A stretch of DNA of 45,374 bases, taken from assembly GCA_028288725.1 (NCBI GenBank), contig JAQGIC010000091.1, positions 1-45,374 of the forward strand, written 5' to 3'. Both the position numbers and the translations under genes were made by a program. Shown piece after piece: positions 31,735-40,373 of this stretch. This DNA comes from Rhodospirillales bacterium (GTDB lineage Bacteria > Pseudomonadota > Alphaproteobacteria > ATCC43930 > CGMCC-115725). The notes under the pieces are model-generated. The model saw nothing but the letters and a program-made list of their open reading frames with translations, had not been told where the DNA came from and made no database searches. How positions within the stretch are numbered: the stretch's first letter is position 1; every line of letters starts with the position of its first letter.

Positions 31735-33263
31735 GCTTCGAGCCCGAGTTGTTTGGCGAGGCCGATGCGCTGCAGCTTGCCGGTCGGTCCCTTGGGGATC
31801 TCGGCCATGAACAGGATCTTGCGCGGCACCTTGAAGTCGGCCAGCCGTTCGGCCACGAAATCGCGCAAGCTCCGCTCATCGACGTTCATGCCGTCGCGCA
31901 AGACCACGGCGGCGGCGACTTCCTCGCCCAGCTTGTCGTGTTTGACCGCGAAGGTCGCGACCTGGGCCACGGCCGGATGGTCCATCAGGATGGTATCGAC
32001 CTCGATCGGACTGATCTTCTCGCCGCCGCGGTTGATCAGTTCCTTCAGGCGCCCGGTCAGCCTCAGATAGCCGTCCTCGTCCAGATAGCCCTGGTCGCCG
32101 GTGCGGAACCAGCCGTTGGTGAAGCCCTTGGCGTTGGCCTCGGGATTGGCCTCGTAGCCGTCGGTCACGTTCGGACCGCGGATGACGATCTCGCCCGGAT
32201 CGCCCGACGGCAGCAGCGTGCCGTCATCAGCCATGATGGCGATTTCGGGCCCGGCGGCGACGCCGACCGACCCCGGGAAGCGCTTGCGTGGCGGCAAGGG
32301 GTTGGAGGCCATCTGATGCGACGCCTCGGTCATGCCATAGGACTCGATCACGGGCGCGCCGAACGTCGCCTCGAGCGCTTCCATGACCTGGGGCGGCAGC
32401 GACGCGCTCGACGAGCGCACCAGGCGCAGGCGGCTGCGCGCGACCTCGTCCTTGTTACGCTCGGCCCGGGCGAGGATCGCCTGATGCATGGTCGGCACCG
32501 CCGTGTACCAGCTGGGCCGCACCTCGTCGAACCAACCGAAGAATCTGAGCGCGTTGAAGCCGGGGGTACAGCTGACGCTGGCGCCGCCGGCCAGGCTCGC
32601 CAGCACGGCCGCGATCAGGCCGTGGATATGGAACAGCGGCATGATGTTCAGGCACACGTCGGTATGCACCAGCGCCAGGGTCTCGCGGATATGATGGGCC
32701 GAGGCGGCGATGTTGCGCTGGCGCAGCGGCACGATCTTGGGCCGCGATGTCGTGCCGGAGGTATGGAGCACCAGCGCCACATCCTCCGCCGCGGCCAGAC
32801 CGCCCCGGTCCGGTCGTGCCGGGGCGAGGGTGCCCGTGTCGAGCGTGAAATCGCCGGCGCCGGCGCCCTCGGTCGCCACCAGTTCGATCACCGCCACGCC
32901 GCGCCGGGCCGCCACGGCGCGGGCCGGGCTGTCGAAGCCGCGCTGGACCAGCAGCGCCTTGGCATGGAGATCGCCCAGATAGAAATCGAACTCGTCGGCC
33001 CGATAGGCCGGGTTCAGGGGCGCGCTGGTCGCGCCGGCCGCGACGGCGATGAAGGCCGTCGCCATCTCCGGCCCGTTCGGGAGCACGATCGCGACCCGGT
33101 CGCCGCGGCCGATGCCGACCCGGTTTAGGCTCTCGATGGTGCGCTTGGCCAACGCCTGCAACCCGCCATAGGTCAGCGCCGGACGCCCCGGCGCCCCGAT
33201 CGCCGCATCGCCGGCGCGTCCCTGGGCGATCAGCTCCGCAATCGTCTCGAACGGATAGGACAT
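31731..33263 (-). CDS. AMP-forming acyl-CoA synthetase, oxalate-CoA ligase-like
   Basis: 510 aa. ANL-superfamily motifs: P-loop TSGTTSRPK (168-176), MPLFHIHGL, YGMTEASHQMASNPLP, WFRTGDQGYLDEDGYL, GRLKELINRGGEKISPIEVD and the C-terminal lysine in PKGPTGKLQR. YTAVPTMHQ, the stretch MTEASHQMASNPLP and the IRGPNVTDGY block closely resemble plant AAE3 and yeast Pcs60, which are oxalyl-CoA synthetases. It should convert oxalate, ATP and CoA to oxalyl-CoA in the cytosol. A perfect AAGGAGGT precedes the ATG. The next gene, a PanE-like reductase, overlaps its stop. A generic medium-chain or malonyl-type ligase remains possible. Confidence 0.87.
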   Translation of the reverse strand: MSYPFETIAELIAQGRAGDAAIGAPGRPALTYGGLQALAKRTIESLNRVGIGRGDRVAIVLPNGPEMATAFIAVAAGATSAPLNPAYRADEFDFYLGDLHAKALLVQRGFDSPARAVAARRGVAVIELVATEGAGAGDFTLDTGTLAPARPDRGGLAAAEDVALVLHTSGTTSRPKIVPLRQRNIAASAHHIRETLALVHTDVCLNIMPLFHIHGLIAAVLASLAGGASVSCTPGFNALRFFGWFDEVRPSWYTAVPTMHQAILARAERNKDEVARSRLRLVRSSSASLPPQVMEALEATFGAPVIESYGMTEASHQMASNPLPPRKRFPGSVGVAAGPEIAIMADDGTLLPSGDPGEIVIRGPNVTDGYEANPEANAKGFTNGWFRTGDQGYLDEDGYLRLTGRLKELINRGGEKISPIEVDTILMDHPAVAQVATFAVKHDKLGEEVAAAVVLRDGMNVDERSLRDFVAERLADFKVPRKILFMAEIPKGPTGKLQRIGLAKQLGLEA

Positions 33264-33358
33264 GGGCCGGGCACCTCCTTACCTGATCACCGTTTCGCGC
33301 GGTGTCTTAAAGTCAGGGTTGCCCATCCGGGCCGGCGCGCGCAAGCCGTCTCGTGTTA

Positions 33359-34408
33359 TCAGGCCCGATCCTCGCCGAACGGCTTCGGCCGGCGATCGGC
33401 GCCCTGGCGGGCTTCCATCCAGGCCGGATATTCCGGCGGCAGCGCGCTGACCTCGTCCAGCGCCTTCAACTCGTCGGCGCTGAGCGACAGCGTGGTGGCG
33501 GCGATATTGTCGTCGAGCTGTTCGACATTCTTGGCGCCGATGATGATGCTGGTGACATGCGGCTTGGCCAGCAGCCAGCCCAGCGCCACGCGGGCGACCG
33601 ACACGCCGTGCCGCTCCGCGATGCCGCGCATCACCTCGACGCAGGCCCAGGCGCGATCCTGATTGACCGGCGGGAAATCGAAGGTGAGCCGGCGCGAGCC
33701 TTCCGGCCCGCCGTTGGTGCCCGGACCGTATTTGCCCGACAGCAGGCCGCCGGCGAGCGGGCTCCAGACCAGCAATCCCATCTGCTGGTCGCGCATCATC
33801 GGCACCAGGTCGCGCTCCAGATCGCGACCGGCGATGGTGTAATAGGCCTGCACGGTTTCGAACCGCGCCCAATCCTGCTTATCCGACAGGCCCAGCGCCT
33901 TCATGATGCGCCAGGCGGACCAGTTCGACACACCGATGTAGCGCACCAGCCCGCTGGAGACGAGATCGTCCAAGGCTCGCAGCGTCTCGTCGATCGGCGT
34001 CACCGGGTCGGTCGCATGGACCTGATAGAGATCGATATGGTCGGTCTGCAGCCGCTCCAGGCTCGCCTCGACCGAATCCATGATATGGCCGCGGGACGCA
34101 CCGCGATCGTTCGGGCCGCCGGCCATGGTGCCGGTGAACTTGGTCGCGATGACCACGTCCGAACGCTTCACTTCCAGGTTCTGCAGGGCCTGACCCAAGA
34201 TCTGCTCCGACACCCCGCGGGAATAGACGTCGGCCGTGTCAATGAAATTGATGCCGGTGTCGAGCGCGCGCCGGACCAGCGCGTCGGCCGCGTCCTGGTC
34301 CAATTGCCCGATCGCCGCCCAATGCCCCTCGGTGCCGCCGAAAGTCATGGTCCCGAGGCAAAGCTCCGAGACGAACAGGCCGGTCCGGCCGAGTTGGTTG
34401 TAGCGCAT
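33359..34408 (-). CDS. Aldo/keto reductase
   Basis: 349 aa from the ATG at 34408 (MRYNQLGRTGLFVSELCLGT), with GGAG about 7 bases upstream. The catalytic tetrad is D57 and Y62 (FIDTADVYS), K90 (IATKFTG) and H131 (YQVHATDP). The cofactor loop is SIIIGAKNVEQLDDNI. This is the large-subunit, potassium-channel-beta-like AKR branch. Cytoplasmic NADPH-dependent reductase; substrate not evident. It lies upstream of the acyl-CoA synthetase gene on the same strand (95 bases apart), so cotranscription with the oxalate-like pair is possible. It is divergent from the PH-domain gene. Confidence 0.9.
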   Translation of the reverse strand: MRYNQLGRTGLFVSELCLGTMTFGGTEGHWAAIGQLDQDAADALVRRALDTGINFIDTADVYSRGVSEQILGQALQNLEVKRSDVVIATKFTGTMAGGPNDRGASRGHIMDSVEASLERLQTDHIDLYQVHATDPVTPIDETLRALDDLVSSGLVRYIGVSNWSAWRIMKALGLSDKQDWARFETVQAYYTIAGRDLERDLVPMMRDQQMGLLVWSPLAGGLLSGKYGPGTNGGPEGSRRLTFDFPPVNQDRAWACVEVMRGIAERHGVSVARVALGWLLAKPHVTSIIIGAKNVEQLDDNIAATTLSLSADELKALDEVSALPPEYPAWMEARQGADRRPKPFGEDRA

Positions 34409-34563
34409 GGGAAGACTCCGGGAAGGAAGCGGGCAGGGGAGCGGACGAGGGACCTGCCTAGAAATGGGCATTTTGCATTCCAGAGCAATGGTCGTGCGCC
34501 GTTCTGCCGCGTGAAGTGTTGATGACGTGTGTGATGTCGATCGCGAGCCCGGGAGATGATGAC

Positions 34564-35067
34564 GTGACCGGTGTGACGGACGTGAACGAAGACACGGTGC
34601 TCTATCGGGCGCGGCTGCACCGCCTGCTGTTCCTGCGGCCGTTCCTGTGGATCCTGCTCGGGCTGGTGCTGCTGGCGGTCGTGTGGGGCTGGCCGTCGCT
34701 CGCGCCCCGCTTTATGCCGGACGCGCCGCCGGGGCCGTTGACCGAGCCCTATATCTGGCTGCCGCTCGGCCTCGGCGGCCTGCTGCTGGTCTGGGGCCTG
34801 TTCCGGCTGGTCACCCATCTGGGCCGGGTCGGCACGACCGAAATGATCGTGACTCCGCGCAAGGTGGTGTTCCGCAGCGGCTTCTTCAGCCGCCAGACCA
34901 TCGAGATGGTCAATTCCAAGATCGAGACGGTGCAGGTCGACCAGAGCTTTCTCGGCCGGATCTTCGACTATGGCACCATCGTCATCACCGGCACCGGCGG
35001 CAGTCTGGAGCCGATCGCCATGATCGCCCATCCGCGCCGCTTGCAGCAGGCGATTCGCGCGGAATAG
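34564..35067 (+). CDS. PH-like (bPH2/DUF304, YdbT-type) membrane protein
   Basis: 167 aa from a GTG at 34564, with GGGAG 9 bases before. Other in-frame starts (ATG 34522, 34534) lack a ribosome site. Two membrane helices (about residues 25-50 and 68-92) are followed by a bacterial PH domain: MIVTPRKVVFRSGFFSRQTI, then MVNSKIETVQVDQSFLGRIF and YGTIVITGTGGSLEPI. YdbT-like proteins are small inner-membrane proteins with a cytoplasmic PH domain; function unknown. Monocistronic between a divergent reductase and a convergent small gene. Confidence 0.85.
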   Translation: MTGVTDVNEDTVLYRARLHRLLFLRPFLWILLGLVLLAVVWGWPSLAPRFMPDAPPGPLTEPYIWLPLGLGGLLLVWGLFRLVTHLGRVGTTEMIVTPRKVVFRSGFFSRQTIEMVNSKIETVQVDQSFLGRIFDYGTIVITGTGGSLEPIAMIAHPRRLQQAIRAE

Positions 35068-35072
35068 GCCGG

Positions 35073-35243
35073 TCACAGCTTCTGGGGTGGCGGATCGTCC
35101 TTCGGCCGCGGCGTCGGGATCGGCTCGGGCGGCTCCTCGACGGGCACCGGCAGGTCCGGGTCGGGCGGCGGCATCGGCGGGTTGCCGACAGGCACTGTTG
35201 TGCCGGGCAGGCCGGCCATCACCTGGATATCGAGCAAGCTCAT
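35073..35243 (-). CDS. Small proline-rich protein, unknown
   Basis: 56 aa from the ATG at 35243: MSLLDIQVMAGLPGTTVPVG, then a proline-rich tail with alternating P, D and E ending DDPPPQKL. There is no signal peptide or helix. GCGAGG precedes the start. The codon bias fits coding sequence, but proline-rich high-GC DNA can imitate this. It converges with the PH-domain gene (5 bases between stops) and is divergent from the phasin gene. Confidence 0.5.
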   Translation of the reverse strand: MSLLDIQVMAGLPGTTVPVGNPPMPPPDPDLPVPVEEPPEPIPTPRPKDDPPPQKL

Positions 35244-35420
35244 CTCAAACCTCGCGGAGGGGCGCGTAGGATTAACGCGGCCGCCGCGCGGTTGGTTGCC
35301 GATACGCTGTTCCGCCAAGCGGCAACGGTCCCTGAGTAGATTCCGAATCTCCTCGAACGCGCTCTCCAGGCGCAGGGTGACCGGCAAGTGCCTTGCCATC
35401 CCCGATCTGGAGAACCCGCC

Positions 35421-35789
35421 GTGAACATCGAAGCCTTTTTCTCTGCGATGAAGCCCAAGGCAGCATCGACCGCGACGCCCTTGGAACTAGCCCTGGCCTC
35501 GCCGTATGGCGGGGCCGCCGACGGCCAGGGCGTTGCGGAGCTGCTGCGGGCATTCGAGCAGCTGACGAAGCGCAATTCGCAGAAGCTCAAGGAGTCCATG
35601 AAGGCCCTCAAGGCGGTCAAGACCCCGCAGGCGTTCATGGAGCTTCAGCAGAAGTTCATGAGCGATAGCATGGCCGACGCGGCTAAGGACGGCGCGAAGA
35701 TCGGTGAACTCGCCAAGACCGCGCTCACCGCCGCGATGGAGCCGATGCGTCAGAAGATCGGCGCCCTGCAGGCCGGCGCGAAGCGATAG
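35421..35789 (+). CDS. Phasin family protein
   Basis: 122 aa from a GTG at 35421 (NIEAFFSAMKPKAA after the initiator), with GGAG 8 bases before. It is almost wholly helical and rich in A, K, M and Q: LLRAFEQLTKRNSQKLKESM, then FMELQQKFMSDSMADAAKDG. This is the pattern of phasin_2/PhaP proteins that coat polyhydroxyalkanoate granules. The short length (120 rather than 150-190) is within the family range. Its presence implies PHA storage, though no synthase is in the window. Confidence 0.82.
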   Translation: MNIEAFFSAMKPKAASTATPLELALASPYGGAADGQGVAELLRAFEQLTKRNSQKLKESMKALKAVKTPQAFMELQQKFMSDSMADAAKDGAKIGELAKTALTAAMEPMRQKIGALQAGAKR

Positions 35790-35891
35790 AAGAACGCTCT
35801 GTGGCGCGGCGATCGATGCGGCGCCGGCTGTTGCCGCTCGCCGCCGCACCACACGATCCCGTGCCCCGTCACCCAATAGAAGTGCCGTCGC

Positions 35892-37478
35892 TCAAAACGG
35901 ATGGTACTGGAACAGCCAGGTCTCGCTCGCGACCTTGCCGGCCACGGTTAGTTGCGCGCGCATTTCGACCGGATCGGTGCCCTCGACGCCGGCCAGGTCG
36001 AATTGCGCGCGCCAATGGCCGGCGACGCCGTCGGGTACGGCCTCCATCATCCGATAGTCGGTGAAGGTCCCGCGGGATGCCTGCAGCACCATTTCCGGCT
36101 TCACGCCGAACGGCAGATTGACCAGCGGGCCGCCCAGGAATTCGATCAGGAATTTGCGCACGTTCTTCGGTCGCGGCTGGCCCGGCTGGCCGCCGTTGCC
36201 GAGCCGGGTCGCCACCACGCGGGCGAGGTCGGTCGGATAGGGTTCGTCGGCCAGCCAATGCAGCTTGTAGGCAAGGTCGAACTGCGTGCCCGGCACCGCC
36301 GGCTTGTCCGGCACCCACATGGCGACGATATTGTCGTGGATCTCGTCGTCGGTCGGCAGCTCGACCAGCTGGATGGCGCCCTTGCCCCAACCGCCCTTGG
36401 GCTCGACCCACAAGCTCGGCCGCTTCTCGTAATAGACGCCGTCCAGGTAATGGTCGAACTGCCGGTCGCGCTGCAGCAGGCCGAAGCCCTTGGGATTCTC
36501 GTCGCCGAAGGCGGAGGCGACGATATGCGGCGGGTTATTCAACGGCCGCCACAGATGCTCGCCCCAGCCGGTCCACATGGCGAGCCCGTCCGAATCATGC
36601 ACCTCCGGCCGCCAGTCGATCGCGGTCGGCTTCTTGGTGTCGGAGAACCAGTACATCGAGGTCAGCGGCGCCAGGCCGAAGCGGCTCACCGGCTTGCGCA
36701 GGAACAAGGACTGCTCGATGTCCATGATGACGCCCTTGCCACGCGCCATGACGAACTTGTAGGCGCCGACGACCGAGGGCCCTTCGAGCAAAGCCAGGAC
36801 GGTGACCGCGTCGCTCGTCTCCGGCTTCTCGATATAGATCTTGGTGAAGTCGGGGAATTCCTCGGGCTTGCTGCCGACGGCGGTGTCGAGCGCCAGGCCG
36901 CGCGCCGACATGCCATATTGATACAGCTCGCCGATCGCACGGAAATATGAGGCGCCCAGAAAGGCGACCCAGTCGTTCTTGCGCCAGTCGAGCTTGCCGT
37001 CGCGCGGCTCCTGGATGCGGAAGCCCGCGAAGCCGGCGCCCTTCGGCAATTGCCGCGCGACCGAGTCCGGCGGCATGTCGAAATAGGACTGGTCGTAGAT
37101 GATCTCGCGCGCCTCGCCGTTCTCGACCACATGCATGTCGACCGATTTCTGGAAGAACATGCCCAGATGGAAAAAGGTGATCGGGAAGCGTTCGTCGGCG
37201 AACAGGGCGTGATCGGTGTTGTAGCTGATCTTGCCCCAGGCGTCGTAATCGATCTTCTTCAGGACCTCGGGGGCGGGATGGGCCGGGCCGATATAGGGCT
37301 CGCCGACCATGCGGCGCGCCATTTCCTTCAGGCTGTCGAAGCTGAAGGGGAAGGCCTTGCTGAGCTTCAGGTTCTCCTGGGCCGCGAGCGCCCGCGTGCC
37401 GCCGCCGGCGACGAGGCCGACCGCCGTCGATGCGGCGATAGCCTTCAGGACGGAGCGGCGGTCGATGGGTTCGGACAT
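35892..37478 (-). CDS. opgD: Periplasmic glucan biosynthesis protein OpgD/MdoD
   Basis: 528 aa. A twin-arginine signal (DRRSVLKAIAAS, residues 6-17) ends near ALAA. The MdoG domain covers the rest: FPFSFDSLKEMARRMVGEPY, ISYNTDHALFADERFP, LYQYGMSARGLALDTA and a C-terminal Ig-like part ending WLFQYHPF. The Tat signal and length favour OpgD over OpgG. The protein acts in the periplasm on the beta-1,2 backbone of osmoregulated glucans made by OpgH. OpgH is not in this window. The gene is monocistronic, with a 184-base AT-richer gap to the divergent lipoprotein gene. Confidence 0.92.
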   Translation of the reverse strand: MSEPIDRRSVLKAIAASTAVGLVAGGGTRALAAQENLKLSKAFPFSFDSLKEMARRMVGEPYIGPAHPAPEVLKKIDYDAWGKISYNTDHALFADERFPITFFHLGMFFQKSVDMHVVENGEAREIIYDQSYFDMPPDSVARQLPKGAGFAGFRIQEPRDGKLDWRKNDWVAFLGASYFRAIGELYQYGMSARGLALDTAVGSKPEEFPDFTKIYIEKPETSDAVTVLALLEGPSVVGAYKFVMARGKGVIMDIEQSLFLRKPVSRFGLAPLTSMYWFSDTKKPTAIDWRPEVHDSDGLAMWTGWGEHLWRPLNNPPHIVASAFGDENPKGFGLLQRDRQFDHYLDGVYYEKRPSLWVEPKGGWGKGAIQLVELPTDDEIHDNIVAMWVPDKPAVPGTQFDLAYKLHWLADEPYPTDLARVVATRLGNGGQPGQPRPKNVRKFLIEFLGGPLVNLPFGVKPEMVLQASRGTFTDYRMMEAVPDGVAGHWRAQFDLAGVEGTDPVEMRAQLTVAGKVASETWLFQYHPF

Positions 37479-37662
37479 TGAGTGGAATTCCCCGCAGTCG
37501 AAAAAACAGCCGCGACCTTAGCGGCTGTCGCGGGCCAGTCAATTGTTCGAAGGGCTTAAGTGATACGACGGTTGCAACCATAGGGAAATAAATGCGTTTA
37601 TGGAAAAGTCAAAGTGGGCCCGCGTCGGTTCGGCCCCGCTCGGAAGTGCTAAAGGCCACCTT

Positions 37663-37911
37663 ATGATTCGTCGGTTCTCGTTTGTCGTCGTTATCGGCCT
37701 GTCCGCTACCGGTTGTAGCCTGGGGTCGAACAGCACGCCGTCGCCGGAGGGGCGCGACGCGCTCGGCAAGCAGGTCTATTCGCTCGGCGGCGACCGGCTG
37801 GCCGTGCTCGAAGCCACGGCCAACAGCAATTGCCCCGGCGTCACGCGCCCCTATTTCCGTTCGGTCACCGGCTGGGGCGATCATACGAACGTGACCTATA
37901 CCTGCGAGTAG
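37663..37911 (+). CDS. Small lipoprotein, unknown function
   Basis: 82 aa from the ATG at 37663 (MIRRFSFVVVIGLSATGCSL), with AAAGG about 7 bases upstream. A lipoprotein signal peptide with lipobox SATGC is followed by a short soluble domain with NCPGVTRPYF and VTYTCE; the two cysteines could form a disulfide. An upstream in-frame start would bury the signal peptide. Probably outer-membrane anchored. Family not recognised. Confidence 0.65.
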   Translation: MIRRFSFVVVIGLSATGCSLGSNSTPSPEGRDALGKQVYSLGGDRLAVLEATANSNCPGVTRPYFRSVTGWGDHTNVTYTCE

Positions 37912-37930
37912 GTGCCGGGAGCCTTCGCTG

Positions 37931-37955
37931 TCGTCCCGCCTGCGCGGGAATGACG
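37931..37955. terminator. Short dispersed palindrome between convergent genes (possible bidirectional terminator)
   Basis: TCCCGC-CTGC-GCGGGA with flanks CG-TC and GAATGACG. It is a short form of the CGTCATTCCCGC...GCGGGAATGACG repeat that also forms the outer arms of the element at 4218-4480. It sits between the lipoprotein and the small membrane protein, whose genes converge. There is no T-run. Confidence 0.55.
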
Positions 37956-37968
37956 GTCCAATACTTGG

Positions 37969-38325
37969 CTAACTCCTCACCTCCGGCGCCTCGTCCGGCC
38001 GGTTCCGGTGCGACAGGAAACTCGCATAGGACGTGATGAACAGCGCGTAGAACGCGGCGCCGACGAAGGCCACGAAGAACGGCAGTTCCGGCTTGCGGTC
38101 GGTCAGGATCGTCAGGAACAGCAGGAACGTCGGCAACGGCAGGATCGCACGCGGAATGATCGACCAGGCGCGCGGCACCGAACCCAGCACGAAGCCGAGG
38201 CACAGCGCCACCAGTGCTGTGTCCTCCAGCCAGGGATCCCGTTCGCCGGTCCGCTCGCTCAAGCCCCCGACCGAGAAGGCGGCGAAGCCGATCGCGAAGA
38301 TCAGGGCATAGAGCAGCTTGCGCAT
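37969..38325 (-). CDS. Small multi-helix membrane protein in operon with a ClC transporter
   Basis: 118 aa: MRKLLYALIFAIGFAAFSVG, then LVALCLGFVLGSVPRAW, LPTFLLFLTIL and FVAFVGAAFYALFITSYA. That gives four hydrophobic segments in all, with a charged C-terminal tail. It starts 2 bases after the ClC stop (38328), so the two are surely one transcript. The family is not recognised; an accessory role for the transporter is inference. Confidence 0.7.
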   Translation of the reverse strand: MRKLLYALIFAIGFAAFSVGGLSERTGERDPWLEDTALVALCLGFVLGSVPRAWSIIPRAILPLPTFLLFLTILTDRKPELPFFVAFVGAAFYALFITSYASFLSHRNRPDEAPEVRS

Positions 38326-38327
38326 AT

Positions 38328-40181
38328 CTAGCTCTCGGGCGTGATGGCGGTCGAGAACAGCCGCGCCTCGCCGATCATATCGCTGCGATGGCGCTCCAAC
38401 TCCTGGCTGTAGGATTTCAGCGCCTCGGCCTCGGTCAAATAGCCCAGCAGCTGCAGGTTGTCCGGCCCGTCTATCACCGGCAGGATCTCCAGCTTATGCT
38501 CGGAGAATTTCTTCAGCGAGCTTTGCAGATTGTCGGTCGCGAGCAGCCAGGCCGCGATCGGCACCATCAGATCGCCGGCGCTGACCTCCTCCGGGATGCC
38601 GCCCAGGTCTGGCGACCAGAGATCCGCCGGGTCGATCGTACCGACCAGCCGGCCTCCCTCGGTCGCGAACAGCTGGGGCACGCCGCCCAGGGGAAAGGCC
38701 TTGCGCATGGCGGCGACCGACATCTCGGTCGGGACGGTCTTGCCGTCGCGCCGCATGATCCGCCCGATGGTCAGGCTGTCGATCCAGCCGATATCCTCGG
38801 CGCCCTGGATCTTCAACCCGCGCAGATGGAAGCGCCAGGTCGCGAAGGAATAGCCGAACCAGCGCCGGACCGCGACGTTGGCGGCGATGACCCCGACCGT
38901 GACGCCGACGGTCGCGGCGAAATCGCGGGTCGATTCCAGCACCAAGAGGATCATGGTAATGGGGGCGCCGACGATGGCCGCGCCGACGGCGCCCATGCCG
39001 ACCAGCGTATAGACCAGCGGGTCCGGGTCCATCGACGGCGCCACGCTGTTGAGCGCCATGACGACGGCCCCGCCGAACAGCGTGCCCAGGAATAAGGACG
39101 AACTGAACAGCCCGCCCCGGAATCCGACGCCGATCGAGATGGCGGAGGCCGCGATCTTGGCCGCGACCAAGCCGCTGAGATAGGGCAGCGCGAAGGTGAA
39201 ATGCAGATTGGCGACGATGCCGCCATGACCGCTGCCCAGCACGCGGGGATAGATCAGCGCGATGATGCCGACGACCAGCCCGCCGATCGGCGGTCGGACC
39301 CAGGGCGGGATCGCCTGGCGCCGCATCCATTGCTCCGTCGCGGTCACGCCCTGCATCACCGCCATGCCGAGCGCCGCCGCCGCCAGGCCCACCGGCACGA
39401 ACATGAGATAGTCGGTCGTGGTCACATGCACCGCCCGGCTGGTGGCGAAGGCCAGATCCTCGCCCAGCAGCTCGCGCGCGGTGAAGGTGCCGGCCAGCGC
39501 GGCCATCAGCACCGGCGCCAGGTTGGCGATCGAGTAATTGCCGATGATCAGCTCATAGGCATAGAAGGCGCCGGTCAGCGGCGCATCGAACGCCGCGGCG
39601 ATCGCCGCCGCCGCCCCGCAGCCGACCAGCGTGCGCAAGTCGTCGCGCCGCAGCCGCAGGCGATGGCCGATGTTGGAGCAGAAGCCGGCGCCGATCTGGG
39701 TATAGGCGGCCTCGAGTCCGACCGAGGCGCCGCAGCCGCCCGACAGCACGGTCAGGATCGCGAGATTGACGCTGTCGGTCAGCGACATGCGCCCGCCATA
39801 GAGCGCGTTCGCCTCGATCGCGTCGATCGTCTCGCGCGGGCGCCGGCGCTTGATGTACCAGGCCGCGCCGCCCACGACCAACCCGCCCAGCGACGGCACC
39901 AGCACCACCGTCCACCAGTCGAGGCTGAACCCGTCGCTGAGATGCCCGCCCCAGGGAATGCCGAACAGCAGCGAATGCAGTGCCGTGACCGACTGGCGCA
40001 GGATCACCACGCCCAAGCCGGCGCCCAGGCCCAGCGCGCCGGCCAGCAGGATGAGCGCCATCTCGCTGTTGCGGAACCGGGTCCAGCCGGCCGAGGGCGC
40101 GGCGGGGCCGCCCCGTCGCCCGTTGAGACGGAGCCGGGCCGCGAGATCGCCAATGGTTCGAGCCCGAGAGACCAGGGTCAC
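38328..40181 (-). CDS. ClC-family chloride channel/transporter with CBS domains, unusual filter
   Basis: 617 aa. A ClC membrane domain (about residues 40-455) is followed by two CBS motifs (about 470-600), which bind adenine nucleotides and regulate gating. The filter differs from textbook ClC. GREGP is GLEAAY (155-160), keeping gating glutamate E157. GSGIP is replaced by RETIDAIEANALYGGR, and GIFAP by GGLFSSSLFLG. E157 suggests proton-coupled exchange or gated flux. GGIVANLHFTF and VLGSGHGG are conserved in related alphaproteobacterial ClC proteins. Inner membrane. A small membrane protein gene follows after 2 bases. Anion preference is not readable. Confidence 0.88.
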   Translation of the reverse strand: MTLVSRARTIGDLAARLRLNGRRGGPAAPSAGWTRFRNSEMALILLAGALGLGAGLGVVILRQSVTALHSLLFGIPWGGHLSDGFSLDWWTVVLVPSLGGLVVGGAAWYIKRRRPRETIDAIEANALYGGRMSLTDSVNLAILTVLSGGCGASVGLEAAYTQIGAGFCSNIGHRLRLRRDDLRTLVGCGAAAAIAAAFDAPLTGAFYAYELIIGNYSIANLAPVLMAALAGTFTARELLGEDLAFATSRAVHVTTTDYLMFVPVGLAAAALGMAVMQGVTATEQWMRRQAIPPWVRPPIGGLVVGIIALIYPRVLGSGHGGIVANLHFTFALPYLSGLVAAKIAASAISIGVGFRGGLFSSSLFLGTLFGGAVVMALNSVAPSMDPDPLVYTLVGMGAVGAAIVGAPITMILLVLESTRDFAATVGVTVGVIAANVAVRRWFGYSFATWRFHLRGLKIQGAEDIGWIDSLTIGRIMRRDGKTVPTEMSVAAMRKAFPLGGVPQLFATEGGRLVGTIDPADLWSPDLGGIPEEVSAGDLMVPIAAWLLATDNLQSSLKKFSEHKLEILPVIDGPDNLQLLGYLTEAEALKSYSQELERHRSDMIGEARLFSTAITPES

Positions 40182-40303
40182 GATGCCAACGCTTCATGCC
40201 AGAGACCAGCCGAATCAGACCGGCAGTACCTCGATGGTGACCGAGGCCGGGTAGGGGTGGCAATCGCTATGATGCCGCGCGGCGGGATTTGGCGCGGAGT
40301 GTC

Positions 40304-40341
40304 GCAAAAAGGACCGGCGCCGCGCATTCACGCGGCGCCGG
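40304..40341 (-). terminator. Rho-independent terminator of the prolyl oligopeptidase gene
   Basis: On the reverse strand, CCGGCGCCGCG and CGCGGCGCCGG form a perfect 11-bp stem with a 6-base loop, followed by TCCTTTTTG. It lies 33 bases after the oligopeptidase stop. Confidence 0.85.
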
Positions 40342-40359
40342 TTGCGATCAATCGCAACC
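40340..40359. terminator. Second hairpin stacked before the oligopeptidase terminator
   Basis: GGTTGCGA-TCAA-TCGCAACC is a perfect palindrome directly adjoining the terminator stem, so the transcript end carries two consecutive hairpins. The role may be 3'-end protection. Confidence 0.5.
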
Positions 40360-40373
40360 GAGCCGGTTCCAGA

